A DNA stretch of 64,000 bases from Chondrilla cf. caribensis (taxonomy: Eukaryota > Porifera > Demospongiae > Chondrillida > Chondrillidae), in NCBI GenBank assembly GCA_964020155.1, contig OZ026549.1:1397133-1461132 (forward strand), in the 5' to 3' direction. The notes below the pieces were generated by a model, which was not told the DNA's origin, ran no database searches, and saw nothing but the letters and a program-made list of their open reading frames with translations. The stretch's first letter is position 1; the number at the start of each line of letters is the position of its first letter. A program made the translations under genes and the position numbers. Below, piece by piece: positions 1 to 11,700 of this stretch.

Positions 1-3000
1 ACAGGGAAGTACACAGAAAGTGAGTTAGTATCTGACCTCATTGTCCATAGTTTCAAGCAGTACAGTACTCCTTTATACTTGATTCCACCATGGATGGTAT
101 ACTAAGGGATCCATGATTCCCTCATGAGGGTGAACTGGTGTATGTTAGGAGTTCATTGTTTGTATAGGTGGTCATGTTATGTAAACTCCCCCTGGGGTCT
201 GTTGTGACAGTTGTAGGCTTGGGGTCTCCATCACACTGTACTCCTACATTCCTATACCAACTGTGTATACCACATACTAGGTATGTGTGTACTTTGTATA
301 TCTGTGATTGATGTCCTATAGTCTCCCACTTGTATGTGAGTGGTATGTGATATTCTCACACAAGCAGTTGTCCTGGTTGTAGGAGGTAGCCTGTATGTAA
401 GGGATCCTACTACTCTGTAGGGACTAACACTGACATCTTTAATCCCTCAATTCATTACCTCTTTAGCTCCAATCATTAGTACACTTGTGTAGATCTTTGC
501 ACAGCTGTCCTCAGTGCTCCTATGTGACACTGCATGTGACTCTGTAACACAGTGTCTCAGTTTATTGGTTCCCACTTGCCATTATCTATGTTTGACTTGT
601 TAAACTACATTCTAGTAGTAAAGTACACATACTTGTGTACATAATATTATCATGTACAAGTTATACATGTAATAGTTGTACTACCTTTCACCTAATTGAC
701 AGATTAGATAGACCCCTCAGGCTACGCCCTCATGGACTATCTAATCTGTCTATTTCCCATGTACCCTGCTGAAAGGTGGTACAACTCACTTGTATCCCAT
801 CAACTGTAAGAATAGACGCAAGTTTTGTTCACATTTTGGTATTGCATGACTGGATTGGAGTAGACCAATAATGACTCACTTGTGTATCTTAAACTAGTCG
901 GATTGATCTGACGAAATATTAGAGGAAAATGACCCTGTGCTGGAGCCATCACAGGCCTCCGCAGCTGTTCTACCTACTGCAGAATGGTTAGCATTTACGT
1001 GAAAATAATGGGAAAGGCACAATTCCCAGTTTTGTAGAAGAATTGGTAGAGAAAAAGGGCCGATTTTGTAACGTGACTTGGAAACAGAACTTGCTGTTTT
1101 GAAATAGCCATTTCTCCACAAGAACACAGCAAAAACTAAAAAATGGGCGGTGGAAAACTTGAAAAAAGATGAAGATAACTTTTTGACATTTTCGTGAAAG
1201 AAAGCTGGGATTCCTTTCTGTCTTTCTTTTACCACTTTACTCATTAGAGTGTTTATGGTTCAATGCTAAATTGTGTTGTAAACGACATTAATGAAGTGCT
1301 AATCAGTCAATGTGCCTGTTTTAGGAAGTTTTAGCATTGCGATATGTACATTTTAGCATATTTCATTTTAACTCGTTCATATAATAAAGGTTATTCGTAT
1401 GTATGCTCCCTAGGATCAACTTGCAGATCCCCTGGTCCAAAAACTGAAGGGCCATGCCTACAACCGATATGAAAGGTTCAAGGTAGAAGGAGGAAGGAAA
1501 ATGGAGTATGTTCGACTAGCAGTACTCCCGGGCCAGCCAGATGTACCAAGGAAACCAGAAAAGGCAAATAGTCGTCTTGTTTTCCTCCAAAAGTACAGAC
1601 ACTGTGGAAGAGAAGGCAAGAAGGTCAAGCGCTACATAGATGCCTCAGAGCTTCTTCGCAAAGGAAGTGATAGTCTGAGGGTCATCTACGGTCAGGCAGG
1701 TATCGGGAAGACAACCCTTCTGAAGCATATCAGCCGAGCACTAGCCAGGAAGGAAGTGGAAAGTGACTACAACTTAGTGCTCTATTTTCCTCTGAGGGAG
1801 AAGACTGTGTCTAGTGCCAAGGACCTGGAGGAGCTGCTGTCATACTACACCTCGGGAGACAAGAAACTGGACCTCTCCGAGTTGAGCCAATCTCTGATTG
1901 ATACATCAGGAAAAGATGTTCTCTTCATCTTTGACGGAGCAGATGAAGTCAGAGAACTCCTCTCCACTCAAAACAGTAGCATCTTCCAGGAAATCATTCA
2001 AGGTCAAAGCCTCCCTCAAGCCGATGTGATTGTCACCAGTCGTCCTGGAAGCCTCCCATTCCTTCAAGAACACAGTACAGTGTTCTACGAGATTCATGGA
2101 TTTGATGAAGAATCCATCCAAAGATATGTCCGTGAATTCTTCCAAGCCAAACCTGAGGAAGGACAGAAGATGCTGGATGAGCTGCATTCCCGTCCAGACC
2201 TGATGGGAGGGGCCTACATTCCAATGAATCTCTTTATCTTCTGTTCCATTTATGCAGGTCGTAAATTCCCTCCCACAATGACCCTCTGTTACAAAAAGTT
2301 TATTTGTAATGTGATCATGAGGGAATGTAAGAAGAGCGGCATCCCCTGTAGAGTGGACCCACTCCTCAATAGTTTATCAGATGACGTAAAGAGATTGTTG
2401 GAGTCCCTTAGTTCATTGGCCTATGAAGGCATGATGAAGACTCCGCCCACCTTTGTATTTGATGAAGATGACATTCGAAGAGCTTTCCCCACCCTTCAAC
2501 CAGAAGTTTGCATTGAAGAATCTCTCTTCAAAGGACTCCTCCATCAACACTCCAGCACAGTGGGATTCCTAACCAGCAGTATGTTCAACTTCTCCCACAC
2601 AACCAATCAGGAGTTTTTCACAGCCTACCACCTCGCCCACCTACCACCTACTGAGCAGTTGCAGTTTGTGCAAGAGAACTTTACCAACCTAAAGTTTTCT
2701 ATGGTCTTGCGTTTTTATGCTGGTCTTACAAGTCTTTCATCACCAGAAGTAGCTTCTTTCCTCTGTTGTCCTCACCCACAGCCCCATACCTCCTATTCAC
2801 AGTCTTCTGTGCATTCTTTGTCTCTCCCATCAAAGTGTACCAATGATGATCCTCACCTTTTGTATCTTTTCCACTCTCTTTACGAGTCTCAAAACTCAGA
2901 TTTGACACTAAACATTGTACAACACCTCAACCAATCACTGTATTTTAGTCTCCATTTCACTCCTCATGATACTCTTGCTATTGCTCACTGTTTGAGTAAA

Positions 3001-5204
3001 TGTACTCACTTGAGAGAACTGAAATGTTATGTCCATCTTAATCCATCATCTTTGCCTCATGTCTTTCCTATCTTACAAGCAAATGTTCATTTACAGGATT
3101 TACATCTCCTGGTAGATCACTTGTCCTCAGCAGGTGAGACATCCTGTTAGTGAATTATTTGTATGCTTATCTTATTCAATGTCCAATGCCCTATTCCACA
3201 TGTATACTAGTGTGTTTTGCAGTGTGTGCTACATAACATGCCTTATTCAGCATACACTGTTCATGTGTACTTGTAGTTGACGTATTGTATTGATGTACAT
3301 GACATGCTATTTGTAGAATTTGTGTACAACTTTGTGTGTATAATGTTTGTCAGTGAAGTGCTTTTATCATTATTTACATTTAGATGCCAGTAGTCTAATC
3401 AGTGTGACATCAGTGGAGAGGCTGGGCCTTGTAGTGCAAGAGACAACTCTGTCTGCATTGTCAGCCATTTTTGCTAGCACTACCATTGTGGATTTAGCAC
3501 TCAACGTGGCTGATCTTAAAACTGTGAGTAAAATATGATCTGTTGCATAGCAAAGGACTTAACCCTTTAATTTCTACATCCTCTCTATCTATAACATTAA
3601 TTATGAGTAGAGTAAGTCAGAGCTGATTTGTTCAGTGGCAAAGAATACCACTTTGAGGAAACTGGACCTACGTGGTGAATCCTACTTCACAGTACCAGTG
3701 CTACATGGTGTAGCAGGTAATACTACAATTGAAGACCTTGAAGTGTCTGGTGAGTTAATTGAAGGTTATTTTACTTACCATGAAAATGGTGTTATTATTA
3801 TTTTCATCCTAAATTGATAATATGTTCCCTTCCTTTAATGTGCAGGATCATTCAATGATGATGATGTAGCAGAAGCACTGGCCATCACCTGTGTTGCAAA
3901 CACAAAGTTGAGAAAAGTGGGAATGAGGTATATCTCACTTCTACCTGTGATGAAATCACTTACTACAAGACAATTACCACTAGAAGAGTTCAGCTTCAAC
4001 CTACCTGCTAACAAACTACTGGTATGTTGACTCCAATATGTGATTGAACAGCTGATGTACGTGTGTGATTTGTATTGTGTTGAGATGAGGATGTGTTTAC
4101 CATTATAGGTCATTGTTATGGAGGCTCCACTTCAGTGTCTTTATGAATTAGCAGTTCTTTGTTCATCGCCAAATAGACGATATGCAAATTTGTGCCCACT
4201 GTCCAAAATAATAGGGCCACCAGGGTCAACAGTGAATGAGTTCATGTGAATGTATGGTGTAGTATAGACAGTTGCATGTGATTGGATTGTCAAATTTTGT
4301 AATTCTTCACCTTCTACTGCAATTATTGCCAAATGCAAGGCTTTCTTTAAGAACACCACTAGCCAACAACAGGAAGTAAGGTCCAACTAGTTGAAAGACC
4401 TTATTTCCTGTCGTTGGCAAGTGGTGTTCCTTCAAGAAAGGCTTAAGTTTGGTTATATTTGCAATAGATGGCCAAAAACACAATCCTTACAACTGTCTAT
4501 AATACATCATACATTCACATGAATTCGTTCACCTTTGAAGCTGATGACCCCACTATTGTAGGCAGTGGGTGCAAAAATGCTTATTGTCCATCAAACTTCA
4601 TTGATCCATGAGTACCTCTAATTCCAAGTAGTTATGTACACAGTGCACTTGTAGTTACATCTTTGTCTCAAAGTACATCAGATATTTGTACTGTGTACAT
4701 GTGACAATCATGTGACTACATATTATATCAGAACACCATTCACTCATTCAGTAACTTTGTCAGGTTACGAGAGTACTTTAGTGTGTACTGGACAAACAAG
4801 ATCACTTTGTAGTGGTCCAGGAAGAGGAATTGTCACTAAATGTTGTAAACATTCACATCTTCATTCTCATCCTGTCCTTCCAGCACCATGTACTGTAGAT
4901 GTAGAGTGTCTGACCTTTGAGGTCAGTTGTTTATTATTGTGGTCTTGTTCATTATTATTGATAGTTTTGGGACGGAGTGTTGAGTGAAGATGAGTTGAAG
5001 GCGATGGAGAAGTATGCTGCAGAGATGAAAGTAGTGAAGGTCACTTTCAATGTTTGGAACACCATTGGTATATGTGAGGCTATTTCCACTGGATTGGGAA
5101 GAAACAAGGTGCTGAAACAAGTGACCATAGAAGAAGTACCAGAGGAGAAGAAACAGTTTGTCAAATCGAAGTTGTCATCCATAAAAACTGTAACTGTTGA
5201 ATAG
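1..5204 (+). CDS. NLR gene 1: NACHT-LRR receptor, 5' part outside the window
   Basis: Predicted cytosolic STAND-ATPase innate immune receptor. Exons inferred from splice sites and phase: 1-19 (tail of the linker exon), 1414-3133 (NACHT), 3384-3523, 3611-3749, 3846-4021 (LRR-like), then either 4109-4249 or 4965-5204 as last exon. The NACHT exon starts at an acceptor and reads in frame 29 codons before the ATG at 1501. Counting from that ATG, Walker A GQAGIGKT is at residues 64-71, Walker B LFIFDGADE at 141-149 and a VTSRP sensor at 178-182. The second LRR exon has lost the acceptor used by the other copies and would carry an in-frame TAG. That TAG itself forms a new AG acceptor 15 bases downstream of the normal exon start, which keeps phase. 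The Death or CARD-like exon is upstream of the window. Paralogous to genes 2-4. Confidence 0.85.
674..786. mobile_element. Small hairpin MITE in the NLR gene 1 intron
   Basis: 113-base snap-back sequence. The ends AGTTGTACTACCTTTCA and its near complement (TGAAAGGTGGTACAACT) enclose an inner perfect stem GACAGATTAGATAG / CTATCTAATCTGTC. The rest of intron 20-1413 is about 1 kb longer than the same intron of gene 2; beyond this MITE I recognise nothing in it. Confidence 0.55.
1414..3133 (+). other. NACHT exon of NLR gene 1
   Basis: Single 1720-base exon covering the N-terminal linker (DQLADPLVQKLKGHAYN...), the NACHT ATPase core, the winged-helix-like region and the start of the leucine-rich part. 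Phase 0 at the acceptor and phase 1 at the donor (SSAG then GTGAGA). The matching exons are 15591-17325, 32116-33847 and 52182-53967. All four are open throughout, unlike several downstream exons. Confidence 0.88.
4175..4610. repeat. Long palindrome covering the alternative last exon of NLR gene 1
   Basis: The first alternative last exon (4109-4249) and its downstream sequence are repeated in inverted orientation, with the centre near 4387 (AAGGTC..GACCTT). Arms of about 210 bases, still alignable by eye, include coding sequence. Copies occur in gene 2 (centre about 18605) and gene 4 (centre about 55250). Gene 3 lacks the second arm. Confidence 0.7.
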
Positions 5205-5570
5205 TATTTTCTGAACATGTCATGGCTGTTTGTTGTATTATATTCCTATTATCTGTTAGGCAATTTGATAATTATAATAATATTATAATTAATGCTGAAT
5301 GAGTTATAACGTATAATATATAACTAAACCAATTATATATATAATATTATTGCTATACGATTATAGTATTATAATATACACATGCATAATATTTTTAAAA
5401 TATGAAGAAATCTCAACAATAATAGATAATACTATTATGCATGACAGATATCATGATATGCATACATACAAAGCAAGATGAGAGATAATATACAGTTAGT
5501 TGGAAATAATACTATCTAATAGCATGAATAAACCAAGGATTTCATCTTGTCAATGAGCTCATTCACCAAT

Positions 5571-5613
5571 CTTCAAATGGTGAATCCACAGATCCTTCAC
5601 AAAGCTGCACAGG
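5571..5613 (-). pseudogene. Remnant last exon of the minus-strand coiled-coil gene
   Basis: Corresponds to the last exon seen intact at 19921-19963, but one base is missing in the GATCCTTCAC-AAAG stretch, which breaks the frame. The two upstream exons are absent here, so only this 3' scrap survives after NLR gene 1. The flanking 5205-5570 is AT-rich non-coding DNA with no feature I can name. Confidence 0.5.
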
Positions 5614-6056
5614 GGAAGACCAACAGTGAGTACTAACAGGTGCACAGAGTTAAGATAGTGAACACACTGCTTGTGTGTGATGGGGTGTGCTGTGAGTGTG
5701 CATGTAATTGAAGTACGTACGTATGTACCATTCAGGTACAGTGCAGACCTTAGCATGACACACACAGTACTTGTGTACAAGTAATCAACTGGACATAAGT
5801 ACCCATGTATGTACTCCGGTCCTCCATTTTGTGCATCAGAGGATCCAGATCCTGTACTGAATACATCCCTAAGTGCCCCGGACCTTGCCATCAGCAAAAC
5901 AAGGGCCAGCATTTAAACTATCTCACAATCTCACTTAACAACAACACACACCTAATATAACTTACCCCTATTACTCAATACATAAGCCCGAATGAGGCAC
6001 AAGGGAAAAAAACAACAAACAAATAAATGTGTACATGTATTAGTTATACCGTGCTT

Positions 6057-6157
6057 TTGTTGGGTACATGGGAATACACTCAGTGTTAGGAAGAGATATC
6101 ACTTTGCCCTCCCTACATTGCTTCCTAACACTAAGCATGTTCCCATGTAGCCAACAA
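6057..6157. mobile_element. 101-bp hairpin MITE, copy 1
   Basis: Imperfect palindrome with outer TTGTTGGGTACATGGGAA and its complement ending CCAACAA, and an inner GTGTTAGGAAG / CTTCCTAACAC. The loop holds TTTGCCCTCCC. Near-identical copies are at 21378-21478 and 37090-37190 in the equivalent place of the next two units, so it predates their duplication. Confidence 0.65.
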
Positions 6158-6328
6158 TAGTGGGCATAACAAATATGTATCCCGTCAAACCTGAACGTGG
6201 TAACATAGAGAGCTAGCGAGAAAGAAGCTAAAATGGTGGATCAAGTAGTACTCTGTCATATGTATGCATGTATGTGTACTGGGCACATATACATACGTAC
6301 ATAGTATTATATGTACGTATATACATAC

Positions 6329-6582
6329 TAGTGTTGCACCAATATATTTTTTTACCGATAATCCGATTTGCCAATACTTACTAGCAAGCATTAGCCGATG
6401 CATGTATTTAGCTGATCTGATAATAAAATTATACTAGTGTTTGGAAGCACTACCAAGGGCGATGTTGTAAAGAAGTTTGACTGTATACTAGTGTATGGGA
6501 ACACTACCAAGGGTATATATACATGACAATGCCAATAATCGGCCGATAGCCGATAGCCGATCCGATTATCGGTGCAACACTA
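6329..6582. mobile_element. hAT-like MITE with 8-bp target duplication
   Basis: Terminal inverted repeats begin TAGTGTTGCACC and end GGTGCAACACTA. They are flanked by the direct 8-bp repeat ATACATAC at 6321-6328 and 6583-6590. Subterminal repeats of CCGATAATCGG and GCCGATA type are visible. The paralogous units keep the uninterrupted site around 21630 and 37345. Confidence 0.85.
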
Positions 6583-6689
6583 ATACATACATTACTTACA
6601 TGCATTTACATATCGTTGAGGGTGAAGCATCAATTATCGGACACCACCTATATATTCGGACAAGCAAAATTGGCTATTTCCCAAAAACT

Positions 6690-8300
6690 ATTAACCTACC
6701 GACTTCCAATGGACATTGTTTTATAAAATTGCTAGTGATAATGTTAGTGTGGTACAAGATCCAGATATACACAAGGATCTCACATCATTGGAGAATTTGA
6801 TAGCAATATCAACAATCTACCAGTGGACAATACAAAAAGAATTTTCTGGAATCAACAGAAAATGGCTTCAGAAATGAAAGGCCCACAAGGGATGAGATGG
6901 CATCCATTGATGGTAAGACTGTGTGTACACCTACAGTACCACTCCAGTGCTGCAGCCTATGAAATACTGTGCAGTGACATACGTCTGCCACCAACACCAA
7001 CCTTAGGGATCATACAAACTATATCAAGACCAATCAGGTACTGCATACATAGAACAATAGTAGTATAATTTATCTGTTCATTCATTCAACTAAATAACAC
7101 TACATACATGGAGGTCTACAGCAACAAGTGGTGTTGGAGGCAACCAAAAATGGAACCTAACTAATGACACCGAGGACTGGGAGTGTTCTGTAGTAATCTC
7201 CTTTGATGAGATCAAGATAAAAGTAAATATTGTACACAACTCCCACTCAGGTGGAAAACACAGACATACGTATATATTTATATACATACCTGTGCACGTA
7301 TTTACGTATGCATACAACATTCATCACTGTATAGTACATTGTAATCGTTACAAATAGGGGAATTCATTGGATTCACCAATCTGAGAGATGTGGATGCCGA
7401 CATACAAAAATGGCCACCATCACAACGGATAATCAACCTTCTGTTGCCACACATATTTTAACATTCATGATACGCTGGGTTTCCAGTAATGAAGAGTTTA
7501 CAGTCCCCCACTACCCAACTCAAGGCATAACCAGTCGTACACTCTACCCCATTGTGTGGGCTGTCGTTAGTGCCTTAGGAGGAAGTGGATTTAAGGTGAA
7601 GCAAAGAACACATGTGACTTGACTGCTGGTAAAATATCTCACATATGTACATTTGCTGACAGGTAATATGTCTGAGGTGTGACAGGCATCACCTAACAGA
7701 CAGTTCTCCCACATGCATGCTGATGAACAGAACTCTCCATATGGAGTAGTGTACCGAACAAAGAATATTTATGCTCAGGACAAATGATATTTATATTTCA
7801 TGTCCGATGTCCCTCACCTCATCAAGACAGTTAGAAACTGCTGGTTGGGTTCAAGGGTAAATGGACCACACTACGTACATGCAGGTATGTACACACACAA
7901 TATAGTACATATGTTAGTACTTGAGAACCATCAAAACGTGTTCATACCAAGACACTCAAATAACTAACCTGATTACACACACAGAGGAACAGAAAGTTCC
8001 TTATATAGTCCATCTACATCAAGTACTTCAACAGACCAGAAGTGATAGTGGACTCTACACTACAGAAATGAAAATGGAACACTTAATGCTAACATCTCAT
8101 TCAAAAATGAGGGTGGAATTAGTAGCACAAATATGTACACATGCAAACAAACACACATACATACATGTACCTATATATGTGACTGGTATTGTATCTACGT
8201 ATGTATTATCCAGGCACCCAGTTCGTCCGGCAGTGTCCATTGCACTAAAGTATGTTGGTCAAGACACCATCCTTGTTCGAATTCCCTCAAAATGACACGT
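6690..8300 (+). pseudogene. Decayed P-element/THAP9-like transposase, copy 1
   Basis: No continuous frame, but successive segments read like the P-superfamily transposase in order. They are a helical segment ending in LPPTPTLGIIQTISRP, a WECSVVISFDEIKIK segment around a catalytic Asp, then ATHILTFMIRW..(F)..TQGITSRTLYPIVWAV (7450-7600). These are followed by a DVPHLIKTVRNCW segment near 7810-7850 and MEHLMLTSHSKMRVELVAQ near 8080-8130. Stops and frameshifts lie between and within them. A second copy is at 58378-59975. Both lie upstream of Death-type NLR genes. Confidence 0.7.
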
Positions 8301-8304
8301 ATCC

Positions 8305-8392
8305 AGAATCAGAACCAGAAGTCTTATTTATACTGGGGCAACCACTAGCCCATAGCCTATTAAGGTGCCCAGTAAAAAAAATACAACAACAA
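8305..8392 (-). mobile_element. 5'-truncated LINE copy (3' tail only)
   Basis: About 88 bases matching the 3' end of the full-length LINE next to it (…GGGCACCTTA…CCCCAGTATAAATAAGACTTCT on the minus strand), ending in short TCTGRT-type repeats instead of poly-A. The paralogous spacer at about 59970 continues without this insertion. Confidence 0.7.
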
Positions 8393-8709
8393 CGAAGTAT
8401 GAGCCTCACTCGTACATGATGTCCTCTAGTCCTTCAAATCAAACGTCTTCGAATCAGAATCAGAATCAGAATCAGAATCAGAAGTCTTATTTATACTGGG
8501 GGCAACCACTAGCCCATAGGGCTACTACTAAGGTGCCCAGTAAAAAAAATACAACGACAGAGAACATAAAAGAGTAAGACAAAAACTAAATACAATTAAA
8601 TAAGCATTAAGGGTCATTTTTATAAATATAACAGTAAGCTGTAATGGTAGTATTAAAATAATTTAAGTTAATTAGCATATATTAGGTTAAAAAAATAAGG
8701 AGCTGAACA

Positions 8710-11700
8710 TTAACAAATTGAATTCAAATAAGTACGAACAAATGTGGTAAAACCATGCAATGAATTCATTTGTCTTGCTTCCGCTGGTAGTGAATTCCAT
8801 ACTTTCGGGCCAGTAAAACTAAAAGCATCTTTTCCGTGGTTGGTGGAGGCTTGTGGCAGATGGAAGCAATCAGTGGCGGCATATCTTGTGTTATGCTGGT
8901 GCAGGTGGGAGGATGGAGTCATTATTGCTGACAGGTAGACAGGAGCTAACTTGTTTTTCAGCTTGAACATTAGAGTGGCCACATGTAGTTTACGCCTTGC
9001 TGTAAGGGTAGACCATCCTAACTCCTTCCTGACCCATGTGGCAGAGGTTTGCTTTGGTACCTTAAGGATAATACGTCCAGCGAAGTTTTGGAGTCTTTCC
9101 AGTTTGGTTGACAGTTTCAAAGGGCAGTTTGTCCACACCACATCACAGTAGTCTAGGCTCGGTAAGATATATGTTTGGTAGTACATTTGCAGAGCTGATC
9201 TAGGTAAGAACCATGAGAGTCGACGTAGTAGGTTGATACTTCTTGACACTTTACTCGATATGTACTGGATGTGGCTATTCCAAGTGAGGTGGTGGTCTAT
9301 TATACAGCCGAGGAGCTTAAATGTGCTAACTTGCTCTACTGAGGTGCTGTCTAGTGAGATATCAAGGGGAGGAGGGTTCAACTTGGATGAGTGTATGAGC
9401 ATACACTTCGTCTTGGATAAATTTAGTCTGAGCTTGTTGTCTGTCATCCAGTTGTTGCAGCTGGTCAGTGCGGATATGAGGGTGGACCTGATCTGCTGTA
9501 CAGACGTTCCTGTGGTGTAGATGGTTGTGTCATCAGCAAACAATATCGTAGATGCATCAGTTGGACACGAGAGGGGTAGGTCATTTACATGGATTGCAAA
9601 TAAGGTGGGTCCTAGTATGGAACCTTGGGGAACGCCGGCGAGGGTGGTGTCAGGTTCTGACTTGGTGTTATCAATGATGGTGAATTGGGAGCGGTCAGAC
9701 AAATAGGATCTGAACCATTCTACTGAAGGTGGTGAGACTCCAACTTGGCCCAGTTTCTTCAGTAGCAAGGAGTGATCTACGGTATCAAAAGCTTTGGACA
9801 CATCTAGGTAGAGGACACCGACTAGTAAACCTGAATCAAGAGCTTGATGCCAGTCATTTGTGATCTTAAGGAGCGTGGTTGCTGTTGAGTGCTTTGGACG
9901 GAACCCAGACTGGTGGGGGTAGACAAGATTGTTTGCATCAAGATGGTCAGTCAGCTGAGTATGTACTACCCGTTCTATAACTTTGCTACAAGTAGGCAGG
10001 AGTGAGATTGGTCGGTAGTTAGTCAGGAGGTGTTTTTCCCCACCTTTATGTAGTGGTTTAACTCTGGCTAGTTTCCATTCCTTGGGAAAGTTACTGGATA
10101 GGAGTGAGGAGTTGATGATGTCCGTTAAGGGTTGAGCAACGATTGGGCCAACTGGTTTTAGGATGGAAGGCGGGATGTTGTCGGATCCAGTGCTTTTGTT
10201 GGTATTTAGAGAGCGAATCACATCAAGACAGGCTTCAGTTGAGATGGGTTTGAGGTGGAGGCAAGTGATAGATGAAGTGGTTTGGATGGTGTGTGAGGGT
10301 GAGGTTGGATGAGTGACAGATCGAGGTGGAGTTATGGTGGTATGTGAGGGTGTTAGGATGGTGTGTGAGGGTGGATACGTGACAGATTTAGGTGGAGTCA
10401 TGGCGGTATGTGAGGGGGGTTGAATAGTGTATGAAGGTGGGTGGGTGATAGACTGAGGTGGAGTTGTGGAACAAGAGATAGATACAAAATGGCGATTGAA
10501 TTTGTTGGCAAGGGAAAGTGAGTCACATTGAAAAGATTTCCAGTTTGTAGTGGAGGAAGGCACAGCTGACTTGATAGCTTTCCACAGGTAGGATGGAGAA
10601 GTTCCTTTGGAGATTAGTGTGGAAAAGTATGTCCTTTTGCTGTCACGGAGCAGACGAGTCACCTGGTTTCGCTCTTTCTTGTACAAGGTCCAGTCAGCTG
10701 GAGATGATGACCTTCGAAATCTTGCAAGGAGCCTGTTCTTCTTCTCAATGGTCTTGCGGAGGGTGGCAGAGATCCATGGAGGCGATTTCCGTTTTGAGCG
10801 AAAGGTCTTCCAGGGAGCATGGATGTCGAGGCAGTCATTGAAGAGTTTCTCGAATGTATCTAATTTATCATCTGGTGAGTCAAAAGTTTCAACAACAGAC
10901 CAAGGCAACTGTTGTAGATCTTCTTGAAAAGATAAGATGTCAAATTTCTTGAAAGACCTTCTGGTGATAAGAGTAGACACATTCTTTGGGCGCTTCCAAG
11001 TCAGGGTGACAAAGGTCATGAGGTGGTCAGCAATGGCAACATTGAGAGTACCAGCAGAGGATACTAAGTTGCGGTTGGATATAAGGAAGAGATCTATGAT
11101 GGTACTAGTAGAGGAGGTGATTCTCGTTGGGGTAGTTAAAGGTTGGTAAAGATGGTAAGAGTTTATGAGCTCCATCAAGTGATTTTTCATTGGGTGGTTA
11201 CTACAGTCAGATACATTTATGTTAGCATCACCACAAAGAATAACATTTCTGTAACAGGATAAGGCAGTTTCTATCTCTGAGAACAGCTGGTTGACAGAAG
11301 TCAGTGGAGTACTTGGAGGACGGTAAAAGCAACCTAACAATAATGGAAATGGAAATGACTTATGATTTAGTTCGGTCCAGATGGTTTCAACATAACTTCC
11401 ATTTGCTGAGATGTTCAAGTTCTTAGTTGCCTGATAGCTGTTTCGAGAGTAGATGATTACGCCACCCCCATGACGGTTGCGATCATACCTGAGAGCCTGA
11501 TAGCCATCAATTTCAATTTCACTGTCCATAACAGAGTGGTCAAGCCAGGTTTCAGACACAGCAATAACATCAGGGTTGAGTTTGAGAATGGTCAGTTTCA
11601 ACTCATCAAGATGTGGCAAAAGACTGCGAATGTTGACATGGACAATATGAAGGCCAGTTTGTTGAGATGATGGGTTAAATGATAAGTTTCTGGTGGCGAT

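Noticed and set aside
894..1244. 116-residue minus frame in the NLR gene 1 intron
   Set aside because: No homology recognised, low coding character, unique to this intron.
4740..4987. Frame MTTYYIRTPFTHS… between the alternative NLR last exons
   Set aside because: No acceptor in the right phase and stop codons in the only frame compatible with the LRR exons. A tiny exon ending TFEG before 4921 remains conceivable but is lost in gene 3.
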